Source of the DNA: Streptomyces venezuelae
GTDB taxonomy: Bacteria > Actinomycetota > Actinomycetes > Streptomycetales > Streptomycetaceae
Direction: 5' to 3'
DNA length: 64,000 bases
Assembly (NCBI RefSeq): GCF_008642335.1
Contig: NZ_CP029191.1
Span: 7,812,001-7,876,000, forward strand
The notes below the pieces were generated by a model. It was not told the origin of the DNA and made no database searches. It was given only the letters and a program-made list of their open reading frames with translations. The position numbers and the translations under genes were made by a program. Shown piece after piece: positions 42,914 through 51,406 of the stretch (positions are counted from its first letter, which is position 1; every line of letters begins with the position of its first letter).

Positions 42914-43822
42914 TCAGAGGTCGAGGACGAGGCGGGGCGACACTGCGCGGGACACGCAGGCGAACATGCGGCCCTCGGGCGCGCCGATGTCGTCACGGTG
43001 CTCGGGCGTGCCCTCCAGGACGGTGACTTCGCAGCTGCCGCAGATGCCTTCGCGGCAGCCCGCGGGCAGGGGGCGGCCCGCGTGGGCGAGGGCGTCGAGC
43101 AGCGACTCGTCGGCCGGTACGGCGACGGTGCCCCCGGACCGTGCGCAGACCGCCTCGAACGCCGTGTCGGGCCCGAAGGTCCGCGCCACCGGCTGGAAGC
43201 GTTCGGCGTGCAGCCGCTCCGCGGGGAACGCCGCTTCGGCCGCCGCCAGCATGGTCGCGGGCCCGCAGCAATAGACCAGCGTGTCGGGAGGCAGCGTGGC
43301 CGCGAGGGCGTGGAGGTCCGGCCTGCCGTGCCGCCCGGTCTCCACGATCCGCACGAGGTCCCCGTAGGTGCGCAGGAGTTCGTCGGCGAAGGGCATGCTG
43401 TCCCGCGCGGGGCCGACGTACATCAGGGTCGCGGGGATTCCGGCGGCCGCTGCCGCGCGCAGCATGGGGAGCAGCGGCGTGATGCCTATGCCGCCGGCGA
43501 GGAAGAGGTAGCGCGGGGCGGGGACGAGCGGGAAGTGGTTGCGGGGGAGTGACACCCCGAGGGCGCGGCCCCGGCGCAGGAAGCGGTGGACGTACTCCGA
43601 GCCGCCCCGGCTGAGCGGGTCGTACCGGACGGCGACGCGGTAGGCGTCCCGCTCGGCGGGGTCCCCGCACAACGAGTACTGCCGGTCGAGCCAGTTGGGC
43701 AGGGACAGGTCGATGTGGGCGCCGGGGTCCCAGGGGGCGAGGTCGCCCGTGGTGGCGCGCAGGGTGAGGGCGACGACGTCTTCGGTGACCCGGTCCATGT
43801 GCTCGACGACGGTCTGCTGCAT
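42914..43822 (-). CDS. Phthalate-dioxygenase-reductase/VanB-type oxidoreductase (FMN/NAD, 2Fe-2S)
   Basis: 302 residues in the order flavin domain (RQYSLCG motif), NAD domain (GGIGITPLLPM), C-terminal plant-type ferredoxin (CREGICGSCEVTVLEG plus a later Cys in MFACVSRA). It transfers electrons from NAD(P)H through flavin and 2Fe-2S to a terminal oxygenase, which is not in this window. It sits 21 nt after the PPOX-type flavoprotein on the same strand, so the two are co-expressed and share the TetR-controlled promoter. GAGGAAC precedes the ATG. Confidence 0.9.
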   Translation of the reverse strand: MQQTVVEHMDRVTEDVVALTLRATTGDLAPWDPGAHIDLSLPNWLDRQYSLCGDPAERDAYRVAVRYDPLSRGGSEYVHRFLRRGRALGVSLPRNHFPLVPAPRYLFLAGGIGITPLLPMLRAAAAAGIPATLMYVGPARDSMPFADELLRTYGDLVRIVETGRHGRPDLHALAATLPPDTLVYCCGPATMLAAAEAAFPAERLHAERFQPVARTFGPDTAFEAVCARSGGTVAVPADESLLDALAHAGRPLPAGCREGICGSCEVTVLEGTPEHRDDIGAPEGRMFACVSRAVSPRLVLDL

Positions 43823-43843
43823 CGGTGGTTCCTCGGTTCGTGG

Positions 43844-44494
43844 TCAGTAGAGCTTGCGGTAGGCGTCCTCCAGGGACGCCTCGAGGAGCTTCGGGTCGAC
43901 GTCGACATTGAACTGCGCGGCTGCCATCTCCCCGATCGACGGCAGGCCCTCGGCGAGCGCCTGGCTCGCCGGGTCCCACAGCCGGGAACGCACCAGCGCC
44001 CGCCCGCAGTGGAAGAACACCTCGGCCACCTCGACGACGATCGCCAGGTCCGGCCGCTTGGCCTCGATGCGCATCCGGGCCAGCACGTCGGGTTCGTCGG
44101 TGACGTAGCCGCTGCCGTTGACGCGCAGCACCTCGCGCACGCCGGGGACGAAGAAGCACAGCCCGACGCCGTCGTTCTCCGCGAGGTTGCGGAAGGAGTC
44201 GGCGATCTTGTTGCCGGGGCGATCGGGGAGGGCGAGGGTGCGCTCGTCGAGGACCTTCACGAAGCCGGGGTAGTCGCCGCGCGGTGAGCAGTCGGTACGT
44301 CCGGCCGCGTCCGCCGTGGCCATCGTCAGGAACGGCGAGTGGGCGATGAAGTGCCGTACGTAGTCGTCGACACGGTCCTTGATCTTCTCCTTGATCATGG
44401 CATCGGGCTGCCCGAGCCGTGCGATCACCTCTTCGGGAGAGACCCTTCGGGGGCGGGGGACGGCAGGCGGCACGGTGACTTCGGGGCAGGTCAT
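43844..44494 (-). CDS. PPOX-family (pyridoxamine-phosphate-oxidase-like) flavoprotein
   Basis: 216 residues, split-barrel FMN-binding fold of the DR2398/MSMEG_1061 type: ATADAAGRTDCSPRGDYPGFVKV, LALPDRPGNKIADSFRNLAENDGVGLCF and RVNGSGYVTD. Members bind FMN or F420 and reduce or oxidise small aromatics. It is the first gene of a two-gene operon with the PDR-type reductase. Its start lies 11 bp from a TetR-type palindrome, and the TetR gene diverges from it, so local repression is likely. Confidence 0.85.
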   Translation of the reverse strand: MTCPEVTVPPAVPRPRRVSPEEVIARLGQPDAMIKEKIKDRVDDYVRHFIAHSPFLTMATADAAGRTDCSPRGDYPGFVKVLDERTLALPDRPGNKIADSFRNLAENDGVGLCFFVPGVREVLRVNGSGYVTDEPDVLARMRIEAKRPDLAIVVEVAEVFFHCGRALVRSRLWDPASQALAEGLPSIGEMAAAQFNVDVDPKLLEASLEDAYRKLY

Positions 44495-44504
44495 GCCAGT
44501 ATTG

Positions 44505-44518
44505 TGAGCAATTACTCA
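44505..44518. promoter_or_regulatory. Probable TetR operator in the divergent promoter region
   Basis: TGAGCAATTACTCA, a 14-bp palindrome broken at only one symmetric position pair, sits between the PPOX-type gene and the TetR gene (66 bp apart). TetR proteins typically bind such sequences to repress both directions. Confidence 0.65.
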
Positions 44519-44560
44519 GGTCCCGCGCTACTCGCATTCACGGGCCTCGCCGGAGGTGTG

Positions 44561-45208
44561 ATGTCGTCCGACCGACGTGGACTGCAGCCACGTAAACAGC
44601 CCCGTCAGATCCGGGCGGAGCTGACCCGGCAGCGCATCCTCGACGCCGCTGCTCACGTTTTCGCCGAGTACGGGTACGCGGCGGGGACCACCAACCGGAT
44701 CGCGGAGCGGGCCCGGGTCTCCATCGGATCGCTGTACCAGTACTACCCGAACAAGGACGCGATCCTGGTCGAGCTGCTGATCCGGCATCTCGACGCGGGG
44801 ATGGCCGCCATCGAGGCGGCCCAGCCGGACCGGGACGGGCTGCGGACCCGGTCCGTCGAGAGCATCCTGCGCTCCTACGTCGGGAGCGTCGTCGACAGCC
44901 ACCGCGACGACCCGCAGCTGCTGCGCGTGATGATGGAACAGGGGCCACGCGCCCCCGAATTGCTGGAGCGCGTGGCGCAGAACGAGAAGCGCAGCATCGC
45001 CTACGCCCAGCGGCTGCTGCGGAACCACCCGGAGGTGCGGGTCGCGGACGTCGGCGTCGCCGCCCGGCTGGTCGTCTCCACGGTGGAGATGGTGGTGCAC
45101 AAGGTGATGGCGGGGCCGGACGACGTCGACCGGGCGCGGTTCGAGGACGAGCTGGTCACGATGCTCGTCCGCTATTTGACGGGCGGCCCGGCCGCGTCGG
45201 GGCCGTGA
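44561..45208 (+). CDS. TetR-family transcriptional regulator
   Basis: 215 residues. The N-terminal helix-turn-helix (RQRILDAAAHVFAEYGYAAGTTNRIAERARVSIGSLYQYYPNK) is followed by a ligand-binding helical domain resembling TetR_C_17-like proteins. The ATG at 44561 has GGAGGTGTG upstream; a longer in-frame extension would cover the operator and the divergent gene. It is expected to repress the PPOX/reductase pair and itself. Confidence 0.9.
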   Translation: MSSDRRGLQPRKQPRQIRAELTRQRILDAAAHVFAEYGYAAGTTNRIAERARVSIGSLYQYYPNKDAILVELLIRHLDAGMAAIEAAQPDRDGLRTRSVESILRSYVGSVVDSHRDDPQLLRVMMEQGPRAPELLERVAQNEKRSIAYAQRLLRNHPEVRVADVGVAARLVVSTVEMVVHKVMAGPDDVDRARFEDELVTMLVRYLTGGPAASGP

Positions 45209-45226
45209 TCGTTCGGAGGCGGTCGG

Positions 45227-46006
45227 TCAGGGGCGGGGCCGGGTGGCGGTGTCGAGGTAGAACGCGTCGATGCTCTGCACGGCCGTCTCGAACTCCTCGA
45301 GGTTGACGGGCTTCGTCACGTAGGCGTTGGCGTGGCTGCTGTACGCGCCGGTCACGTCCTCCGGGGCGGTGGACGTGGTGAGGACGACCACGGGGATGGT
45401 CTGCAGGTCCTCGTCCGCCTTGAGGACCTTCAGGAGGTCCCGGCCGTTCATGCGCGGCATGTTCAGGTCCAGGACGATGAGGTCGGGCCGCGGGGTGCCC
45501 GGGGTGCGCAGGTGCTCCAGGGCGGCGACGCCGTCGGTGACCTGAACCAGGTTGCGGGCCCCGCGCTCGGAGAGTGCCTCCTCGATGAGCATCGCGTCGG
45601 CGATGTCGTCTTCGACGAGCAGGACGTCGAAGGGGCGGGCGGGGGTCGTCATCATTGAACGCTCCGTGCGTTTCTCGGGGGAGTGGTGAAAGAGCCCCGG
45701 CCAGCGACGCCGTGCGCCCTGGCGGGTCATGCCGCACGCGGCGCCGATCTGCGGATAGCCGGCGCCCGCTTCGGCCGCGGCCCCCGCGGCCTCCCGCTGG
45801 AGCCGCTCGGTGGCCTGCTGGAGCTGGTCCAGCACGTGGAGCAGGAGCAGTGCCCGCGCCGGGTCGTCCGATGCCGGGTGCTCGGGTCCGTCCAGGAGTT
45901 GCCAGGCGAGGCGTTGCGCGACGGCACCGACCGCCGAGTCGGCGATGGCGGCCGTCTCCTGCGGAGTGGCTCGCAACTCGAAGTTCATGCCTGGCATGCC
46001 AGGCAC
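45227..46006 (-). CDS. Helix-turn-helix / response-regulator (REC) fusion
   Basis: 259 residues in one open frame. Residues ~1-115 look like the short streptomycete HTH proteins that end ...GYPQIGAACGMTRQGARRRWPGL. Residues ~120-259 are an Rcp1-type single REC domain: DVLLVEDDIADAML (acid pocket), DLIVLDLNMPRMNG (phospho-Asp), VVLTTSTA and YVTKPVN (Lys). Such REC proteins usually stand alone. An internal ATGATG at 45655 with ACGGAG seven bases upstream could yield the REC part alone. It is divergent from the histidine kinase, its probable partner. The output is unclear; the HTH suggests DNA binding controlled by phosphorylation. Confidence 0.75.
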   Translation of the reverse strand: MPGMPGMNFELRATPQETAAIADSAVGAVAQRLAWQLLDGPEHPASDDPARALLLLHVLDQLQQATERLQREAAGAAAEAGAGYPQIGAACGMTRQGARRRWPGLFHHSPEKRTERSMMTTPARPFDVLLVEDDIADAMLIEEALSERGARNLVQVTDGVAALEHLRTPGTPRPDLIVLDLNMPRMNGRDLLKVLKADEDLQTIPVVVLTTSTAPEDVTGAYSSHANAYVTKPVNLEEFETAVQSIDAFYLDTATRPRP

Positions 46007-46029
46007 TCTAGGTCCCCGCGGCCGCTGGC

Positions 46030-46045
46030 GACAACAAGTGTTGTC
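46030..46045. promoter_or_regulatory. Palindrome between the HTH-REC gene and the histidine kinase
   Basis: GACAACA-AG-TGTTGTC, perfect 7-bp arms, in the 99-bp divergent gap. A possible binding site for the adjacent HTH-REC protein (inference from position). TAGAGT at 46052-46057 could be the -10 of the kinase promoter. Confidence 0.5.
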
Positions 46046-46105
46046 AGCCTCTAGAGTATGCAGGCCGCACCCTCAACGCGGCTGTCGCAACAAGGAGTCC
46101 ACAGG

Positions 46106-47713
46106 ATGACCGGCGTAGAAGGGCGGCCGCGCGTGGGAGCGCTCTCCACGTGGACGACACGGAGATGGCTCCGTGTCGGGGTGGCCTTGTCCCTGGCGAT
46201 CCTGGCGCTGCTCGGGGCCACGGGAGCCTGGGTCCTTTCGCGTACCGCCACCATCAGCAAAGAATTGGTCGATGTCCGTTCGCCCGCGCTGACCACCGCG
46301 ATCCGCCTGGAGACGGCCATCCTCGACCAGGAGACCGGGATCCGGGGGTACGGACTCACCGGCACGTCGGAGTTCATCGCCCCCTACCGGCGCGGCCTCG
46401 ACGAGCAGAAGGCGAACGCGTCCCACCTCGCCGACCTGCTGGAGGACGACTCCGATGGCAGGAAGGACCTGTCGGCCGTGCAGGAGGCCGTCGAGCGCTG
46501 GCAGGAGAGGTTCGCCCGGCCGGTCGCCGCGGAGCCGCCCGGCGCGCCCTCGACCCTGGCCACCGAGAGGGCGGCGGAGGGCAAGAAGGCCTTCGACCGG
46601 GTGCGGGAAGCGCTGCACGACCAGCAGGAGCGGCTGCGTGCCGAGCGAACCCGGGCGAGGGACGACCTGATGACCACGAGCACCCTGCGGAACTGGGTGT
46701 TCGTCTCCATCGGGGCGCTCATCGTCCTGCTCGCCGCTCTCATCTTCGAGGGGTTGCGCCGCGGCATCAACCGGCCGCTCGAGCAGCTCGGAGCCGAGGC
46801 GCGGACCATCGCCGGAGGCGATTTCGACCACGCCATCAACCCGACGGGCCCCGCCGACCTGCGCCGGCTCAGCGGCGAGATCGACTTCATGCGCCGTCGT
46901 CTCGTACGGGAACTCGCCTTCAGCGAGGAGGCGCGCCTGCGCCTCGACGCGCAGGCCGCGGAGCTGCAGCGCTCCAACGCGGAACTGGAGCAGTTCGCGT
47001 ACGTGGCCTCCCACGACCTCCAGGAGCCGCTGCGCAAGGTCTCCAGCTTCACGCAGCTCCTCCAGCGGCGGTACGCGGGAAAGCTCGACGCACGAGCGGA
47101 CCAGTACATCGACTTCGCGGTCGACGGGGCGAACCGCATGCAGGTCCTCATCAACGACCTGCTCGACTTCTCCCGGGTGGGGCGGCTGCACAACGCCCAG
47201 CAGAGCGTCGACCTCGACACGGTGTTCTCCCGCACCCTGTCCACGCTGAGCGTCGCCATCGAGGAGTCCGGCGCGACGATCACCCACGATCCGCTGCCGA
47301 CGCTGATCGCCGACCCCACCCAGATGGGCATGCTCTGGCAGAACCTCATCGGCAACGCCGTCAAGTTCCGGCGGCCGGGGACACCGCCCGAGATCCGCGT
47401 GACGGCGGAGCGCGAGGACGACCTGTGGCGCTTCACGGTCACGGACAACGGCATCGGCATCGAACCGGACTACGCCGAGAAGGTCTTCGTCATCTTCCAG
47501 CGGCTGCACACCAAGGACGCCTACAGCGGCAGCGGCATCGGCCTCGCGATGTGCAAGAAGATCGTCGAGTTCCACGGCGGCACCATCGCCGTGGACCCCG
47601 AGTACACCGAAGGTGCCCGTCTCACCTTCACTCTGGCACCCGAGCCCCCGGAAGCCATCGGCCCATCCACCCTGCCGGAAGCCACCCGCGCCGGCGCGGA
47701 GTACGCACCATGA
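46106..47713 (+). CDS. CHASE3/HAMP sensor histidine kinase of the phytochrome-like type
   Basis: 535 residues. First membrane helix (VGVALSLAILALLGATGAWVL), an external CHASE3-like domain (LETAILDQETGIRGYGLTG), a second helix (FVSIGALIVLLAALIF) and HAMP. The dimerisation/phosphoacceptor segment is LEQFAYVASHDLQEPLRKV, and the ATPase domain has LIGNAVKF (N box), FTVTDNGIGI (G1) and SGSGIGLAMCKK (G2). The AYVASHDLQEPL form is typical of kinases that pair with Rcp1-like single REC proteins, as encoded next door. AGGAG precedes the ATG at 46106. It is coupled by ATGA to the REC-PP2C gene. Confidence 0.9.
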   Translation: MTGVEGRPRVGALSTWTTRRWLRVGVALSLAILALLGATGAWVLSRTATISKELVDVRSPALTTAIRLETAILDQETGIRGYGLTGTSEFIAPYRRGLDEQKANASHLADLLEDDSDGRKDLSAVQEAVERWQERFARPVAAEPPGAPSTLATERAAEGKKAFDRVREALHDQQERLRAERTRARDDLMTTSTLRNWVFVSIGALIVLLAALIFEGLRRGINRPLEQLGAEARTIAGGDFDHAINPTGPADLRRLSGEIDFMRRRLVRELAFSEEARLRLDAQAAELQRSNAELEQFAYVASHDLQEPLRKVSSFTQLLQRRYAGKLDARADQYIDFAVDGANRMQVLINDLLDFSRVGRLHNAQQSVDLDTVFSRTLSTLSVAIEESGATITHDPLPTLIADPTQMGMLWQNLIGNAVKFRRPGTPPEIRVTAEREDDLWRFTVTDNGIGIEPDYAEKVFVIFQRLHTKDAYSGSGIGLAMCKKIVEFHGGTIAVDPEYTEGARLTFTLAPEPPEAIGPSTLPEATRAGAEYAP

Positions 47714-48909
47714 CCTCAATCGTCGCAGCCGTCCCTGACGAGCAGATGTACCGCATCCTGCTGATCGAGGACGACCAGGGCGACGCCCTGCTCGTCGAGG
47801 AGCTGCTCCACGACTCGGGACTGCGGTTCGAGCTGACCACGCGTACGACCCTGGCCGAGGCCCGCGCCGAGCTGGCCGGCGGTCCCATCGACTGCGTCCT
47901 GCTCGACCTGCACCTGCCCGACGTCTCGGGCATCGACGCCGTCACCGGGGTCCGGCGCCTGGCACCGCACACCGCGGTGATCGTCCTGACCGGCCTCTCC
48001 GAAGCCCAGGCGGGCGCGAACGCGATGGCCGCGGGAGCCCAGGACTACCTGGTCAAGGGAAAGGTCGACGGGGAGCTGCTGCACCGGACGGTGCGCTACG
48101 CCGTCTACCGCAGCAAGACCGAACGTACGAACGCCGAAGCCCAGGCCGCCCGGCTGCGGGCGGAGGAGAACGCGCGCCTGGAGCGCGGCCTGCTGCCCCA
48201 GCCCATCCTCGACACCTCGACGGTCAGGGTCACCACGCGCTATCTGCCCGGTGCCGCGTGGGCGCTGCTCGGCGGGGACTTCCTCGACGTCGTGGAGGGG
48301 GACGACGGGCTGCTGCACGCCGTCGTGGGCGACGTCAGCGGACACGGCCCCGACGCCGCCGCGCTGGGTGTCTTCCTGCGCATCGCCTGGCGCTCCCTCG
48401 TGCTCGGCGGGCACCGCGGCAACGACCTGCTGCACCTGATGGAGCGCATTCTGATCGCCGAGCGCGGCAGCCAGCACCTGTTCGCGACGTGCACGCTCCT
48501 GACCCTCGACCAGAGCGCCGCCACCGCCACACTCCACTTGGCGGGACACCACGAACCCCTGCTCACCACGGCGACGGGCACCCAGGAACTGGCGGCCGCG
48601 CACGGCATCGCCCTCGGCGTCGTCCCCGGACTGCGCAGGTGGCCCTCCACGGTCGTCCCGCTCCCGGCCTCCGGCGCCCTGACCCTCTACACCGACGGAC
48701 TCACCGAGGGGCACAACGGCGCCACGGGTGAACGGCTCGGCGTCGACGGGCTGCTCGACCTCATCGGGGACCTGCCGACCACGGACCCGGCCGAGCACGT
48801 CGACCGCCTGATCGAGCAGACACACGCACTGAACGCCGGGCGGCACTCCGACGACCTCGCGGTGCTGCGTCTCGACTGGGGGAGTCCGAGCGCACCCGGC
48901 ACGGAGTAG
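47710..48909 (+). CDS. Response regulator with PP2C-type (SpoIIE) phosphatase output
   Basis: 399 residues. N-terminal REC (ILLIEDDQGDALLVEE; CVLLDLHLPDVSGID; YLVKGKVD) then a short coiled linker, then a SpoIIE/RsbU-type PPM phosphatase: ALLGGDFLDVVE, VVGDVSGHGPDAA, ALTLYTDGLTEG and a final GRHSDDLAVLRLD with metal-binding Asp. It probably dephosphorylates anti-sigma-factor antagonists when its REC domain is phosphorylated by the coupled kinase. The convergent gene encodes an RsbW-like kinase, giving all parts of a partner-switching module except the STAS antagonist and sigma factor. Confidence 0.9.
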   Translation: MTSIVAAVPDEQMYRILLIEDDQGDALLVEELLHDSGLRFELTTRTTLAEARAELAGGPIDCVLLDLHLPDVSGIDAVTGVRRLAPHTAVIVLTGLSEAQAGANAMAAGAQDYLVKGKVDGELLHRTVRYAVYRSKTERTNAEAQAARLRAEENARLERGLLPQPILDTSTVRVTTRYLPGAAWALLGGDFLDVVEGDDGLLHAVVGDVSGHGPDAAALGVFLRIAWRSLVLGGHRGNDLLHLMERILIAERGSQHLFATCTLLTLDQSAATATLHLAGHHEPLLTTATGTQELAAAHGIALGVVPGLRRWPSTVVPLPASGALTLYTDGLTEGHNGATGERLGVDGLLDLIGDLPTTDPAEHVDRLIEQTHALNAGRHSDDLAVLRLDWGSPSAPGTE

Positions 48910-48915
48910 GGCCCC

Positions 48916-49398
48916 TCAGAGCGGGGAGTCCTCCAGCTCGATCACCACGGTGATCCGCTTGCCCACCGGCTCGCGGTGGACGGCGAAGCTCTGGCAGAGG
49001 GCCATGACGATCTCCAGACCGTGCTGGCCGATGCGGCTCGGGTCCGGCGGCAGGACCGCGGGCAGCGCGGTGCTGCTGTCCCACACGCTGATCTCGACGG
49101 CGCCGGACCGCACGTCCAGGCTCATCAGGGACGGACCGGGCGCGTACTTGCGGGCGTTGGTCACCAGCTCGCTGACCACCAGCTGCACCGTGCCCATCAC
49201 CCCGGCGGAGACGTGCAGCCCGTGCACGGCCTGCACGTCCGTCAGAAAACTGCGGGCCAGATCACGGGCGGCGCCGATCTCCCCGCTCTCCTCGAAGGCC
49301 GCGGACACCGAGAGGAACTCGCCCACCGACGATCGTCGGTCGCCCATCCCCGCCGTCCGGCCGCGGTCCGCCTCGCCCACCAAACACTCCTGTTTCAC
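48916..49398 (-). CDS. RsbW-like ATP-binding (HATPase_c_2) regulatory protein
   Basis: 160 residues, GHKL ATPase of the anti-sigma kinase type: LVVSELVTNARKYA (N box), AVEISVWDSS (G1-like) and IGQHGLEIVMALC (G2-like). Family members are numerous in streptomycetes and bind or phosphorylate sigma-factor regulators. The G1 motif is altered (WDSSTAL in place of DxGxG), so kinase activity is uncertain. It converges on the REC-PP2C gene with 6 nt between stops. Confidence 0.82.
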   Translation of the reverse strand: MKQECLVGEADRGRTAGMGDRRSSVGEFLSVSAAFEESGEIGAARDLARSFLTDVQAVHGLHVSAGVMGTVQLVVSELVTNARKYAPGPSLMSLDVRSGAVEISVWDSSTALPAVLPPDPSRIGQHGLEIVMALCQSFAVHREPVGKRITVVIELEDSPL

Positions 49399-49540
49399 AA
49401 CGCCCGTCTACCCAGAAAAACCCGGAGCATCAGCCTCGATGCGACCGGATTTCGGCGGGCCCCCGCGCCCGCGGGCCCCCGGCGCGGCCGAATGGCGGCA
49501 CCGTGGATGTTTCCCCTGTTCAGCGGGCACACGTTGCGCC

Positions 49541-50881
49541 ATGAACGACATGCCAGACACTTCGACGGAGCCCGGCACCCCGCTCCGGCGGACGCTCACC
49601 ACCACGCTCCTGTACTTCTTCATCCTCGGCGACGTCCTGGGCGCCGGGGTCTACGTGCTGGTGGGGCAGGTGGCCGCGGAGTCCGGCCCCGCGGTGTGGC
49701 TGCCGCTCGCCGTGGCCCTGGGGCTCGCCCTGCTGACGGCCGCGTCCTACGCGGAGCTGGCCACCCGCTTCCCGCGGGCCGGCGGGGCCTCCCACTACGC
49801 CACCCTCGCCTACGGACCCTTCGTCGGGTTCCTCGCCGGTTTCTGCATGCTCGCCGCCGGCGTGGTCTCGGTGGGGGCCCTGGCGCGCGGGTTCGCCGGG
49901 GACTATCTGGCCGAGTTCGTCACCCTGCCCGTCGCGCTGGTCGCGGTCGTGTTCCTGGGCGCCCTCGCGCTGCTCAATCTGCGCGGCATCAGCGAATCCA
50001 CCCGGGCCAACGCCGTCGCCACCGTCATCGAGGTCGGCGGGCTCGTCCTCGTCATCGGGCTCGGCGTGTGGGTGCTGCTCCGCGGCGACGGGGACGTCGG
50101 CCGTCTCACCGACGTCGGTACGGAGAGCAGCGGGCCCGCCGCCGCCGTGCTGAGCGGCGCCGTCCTCGCCTACTACTCCTTCGTCGGCTTCGAGACGTCC
50201 GTCAACGTGGCGGAGGAGACCCGCGACCCGCGCCGCTCCTACCCCCGCGCCCTGTTCGGCGCGCTGATCACCGCCGGACTGGTGTACGTCCTGGTCGGCT
50301 GCGTCGCCGCGGCGGCCGTGCCCACGCAGACCCTCGTGGACAGCAGCGGACCGCTCCTCGAAGTCGTCAAGGAGGCCGGCGGCGTACCGCCGCGCGTGTT
50401 CAGCGTCGTGGCCCTGGTAGCGGTGGCCAACGGCGCGCTGCTCACCGGCATCATGACCTCCCGCCTCACCTTCGGCATGGCACGCGACGGCCTGCTGCCC
50501 CGCCCCCTGACCCGCGTCCTGCCCGGCCGCCGCACCCCGTGGGCCGCGATCGCCGCCACGACGGCGCTCTCCCTGCTGCTCGCCCTGACCGGCAACGTCG
50601 CCACGCTCGCCTCCACGTTGGTGCTCCTGCTCCTGGTCGTCTTCTTCATCGTGAACACGGCCGCACTGGTCCTGCGCCGCAAGCACCCCGCAGGCGAAGG
50701 GTCCGACCGCGATCACTTCCGGGCCCCCGCCGTCGTGCCCGCGCTCGGCGCCCTGTCCTGCGTGGTCCTCGCGACCCAGGTCGAGGCGGAGGTGTGGCTG
50801 CGGGGGCTGATCGTGCTCGCTGTCGGATGCGTCCTCGGTGCGTGCGTGACGCTGCGCCGCCGGGCGGCCGAGCAGGCGTAG
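49541..50881 (+). CDS. APC-family amino acid permease
   Basis: 446 residues, about 12 transmembrane helices. The helix 1 break motif ILGDVLGAGVYVLVG and the helix 6 region YYSFVGFETSVNVAEETRDPRRSYPRAL are typical of amino acid/polyamine-cation antiporters. The ATG at 49541 is chosen because the first helix starts about 20 residues later; the extended upstream frame has no ribosome site and would overlap the RsbW-like gene. The substrate is not identifiable. Confidence 0.88.
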   Translation: MNDMPDTSTEPGTPLRRTLTTTLLYFFILGDVLGAGVYVLVGQVAAESGPAVWLPLAVALGLALLTAASYAELATRFPRAGGASHYATLAYGPFVGFLAGFCMLAAGVVSVGALARGFAGDYLAEFVTLPVALVAVVFLGALALLNLRGISESTRANAVATVIEVGGLVLVIGLGVWVLLRGDGDVGRLTDVGTESSGPAAAVLSGAVLAYYSFVGFETSVNVAEETRDPRRSYPRALFGALITAGLVYVLVGCVAAAAVPTQTLVDSSGPLLEVVKEAGGVPPRVFSVVALVAVANGALLTGIMTSRLTFGMARDGLLPRPLTRVLPGRRTPWAAIAATTALSLLLALTGNVATLASTLVLLLLVVFFIVNTAALVLRRKHPAGEGSDRDHFRAPAVVPALGALSCVVLATQVEAEVWLRGLIVLAVGCVLGACVTLRRRAAEQA

Positions 50882-50909
50882 GGCGCGGCGCCGGGCGCAG
50901 GACGCGGAC

Positions 50910-51356
50910 TCAGCCGTGCATGCGGGCGCCCTTCAGCACCTTGTCGACCGCGTTGCGTGGGCCGTACACCGCCATGCCCACCAGGTCCAGCCCGTCCGCG
51001 TGCACGGCCCGCACCGCCGCACGGTTGTCCCGGTCGTTGCCGGTGGTGAAGAGGTCGGAGGTGAAGATCGAACGGGGCAGGTCACGGCTCAGGGCGCGGC
51101 GGTGCGCTGCCGTCACCACCTCCTTCGTCGCCTCGAAGACCATGACCGGCTGGCGGAACATCGGCAGGTACGGGGTGCCGTCGGCGTCCTCGTACGGCTC
51201 GCCGACCACCTCCGGGTTCCGGGTGCCGAGGCCGCTGACCAGGAACGCGGTGACGTTCAGCCGCTGCCAGGTCGCAAGGTCCTCGCGCAGCACGACGGCG
51301 ATCTTGGTGTCGAAGCGGACGGGGGCGTGTCGGTTCTGCGTGATGTCGGTCGTCAT
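50910..51356 (-). CDS. DUF2000-like protein
   Basis: 148 residues, soluble. FDTKIAVVLREDLATWQRLNV at the start, then FLVSGLG, the PVMVFEAT block and VGMAVYGPRNAVDKVLKGARMHG at the end are characteristic of DUF2000 (peptidyl-tRNA-hydrolase-like fold). The activity is unknown. Divergent from the AraC gene 50 bp away, so it may be a target of that regulator. A GTG at 51362 with GGGAG four bases upstream is an alternative start. Confidence 0.8.
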   Translation of the reverse strand: MTTDITQNRHAPVRFDTKIAVVLREDLATWQRLNVTAFLVSGLGTRNPEVVGEPYEDADGTPYLPMFRQPVMVFEATKEVVTAAHRRALSRDLPRSIFTSDLFTTGNDRDNRAAVRAVHADGLDLVGMAVYGPRNAVDKVLKGARMHG

Positions 51357-51406
51357 GCGCACCAGGCTCCCGACAGCGCCGCCCGCACGTCTTGTACGTT
51401 CTTTGC

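Noticed and set aside
49399..49540. GC-rich inverted segments (GGGCCC-type) before the APC permease
   Set aside because: The partial repeats are no better than expected at this base composition; no arm longer than 6 bp was clean.
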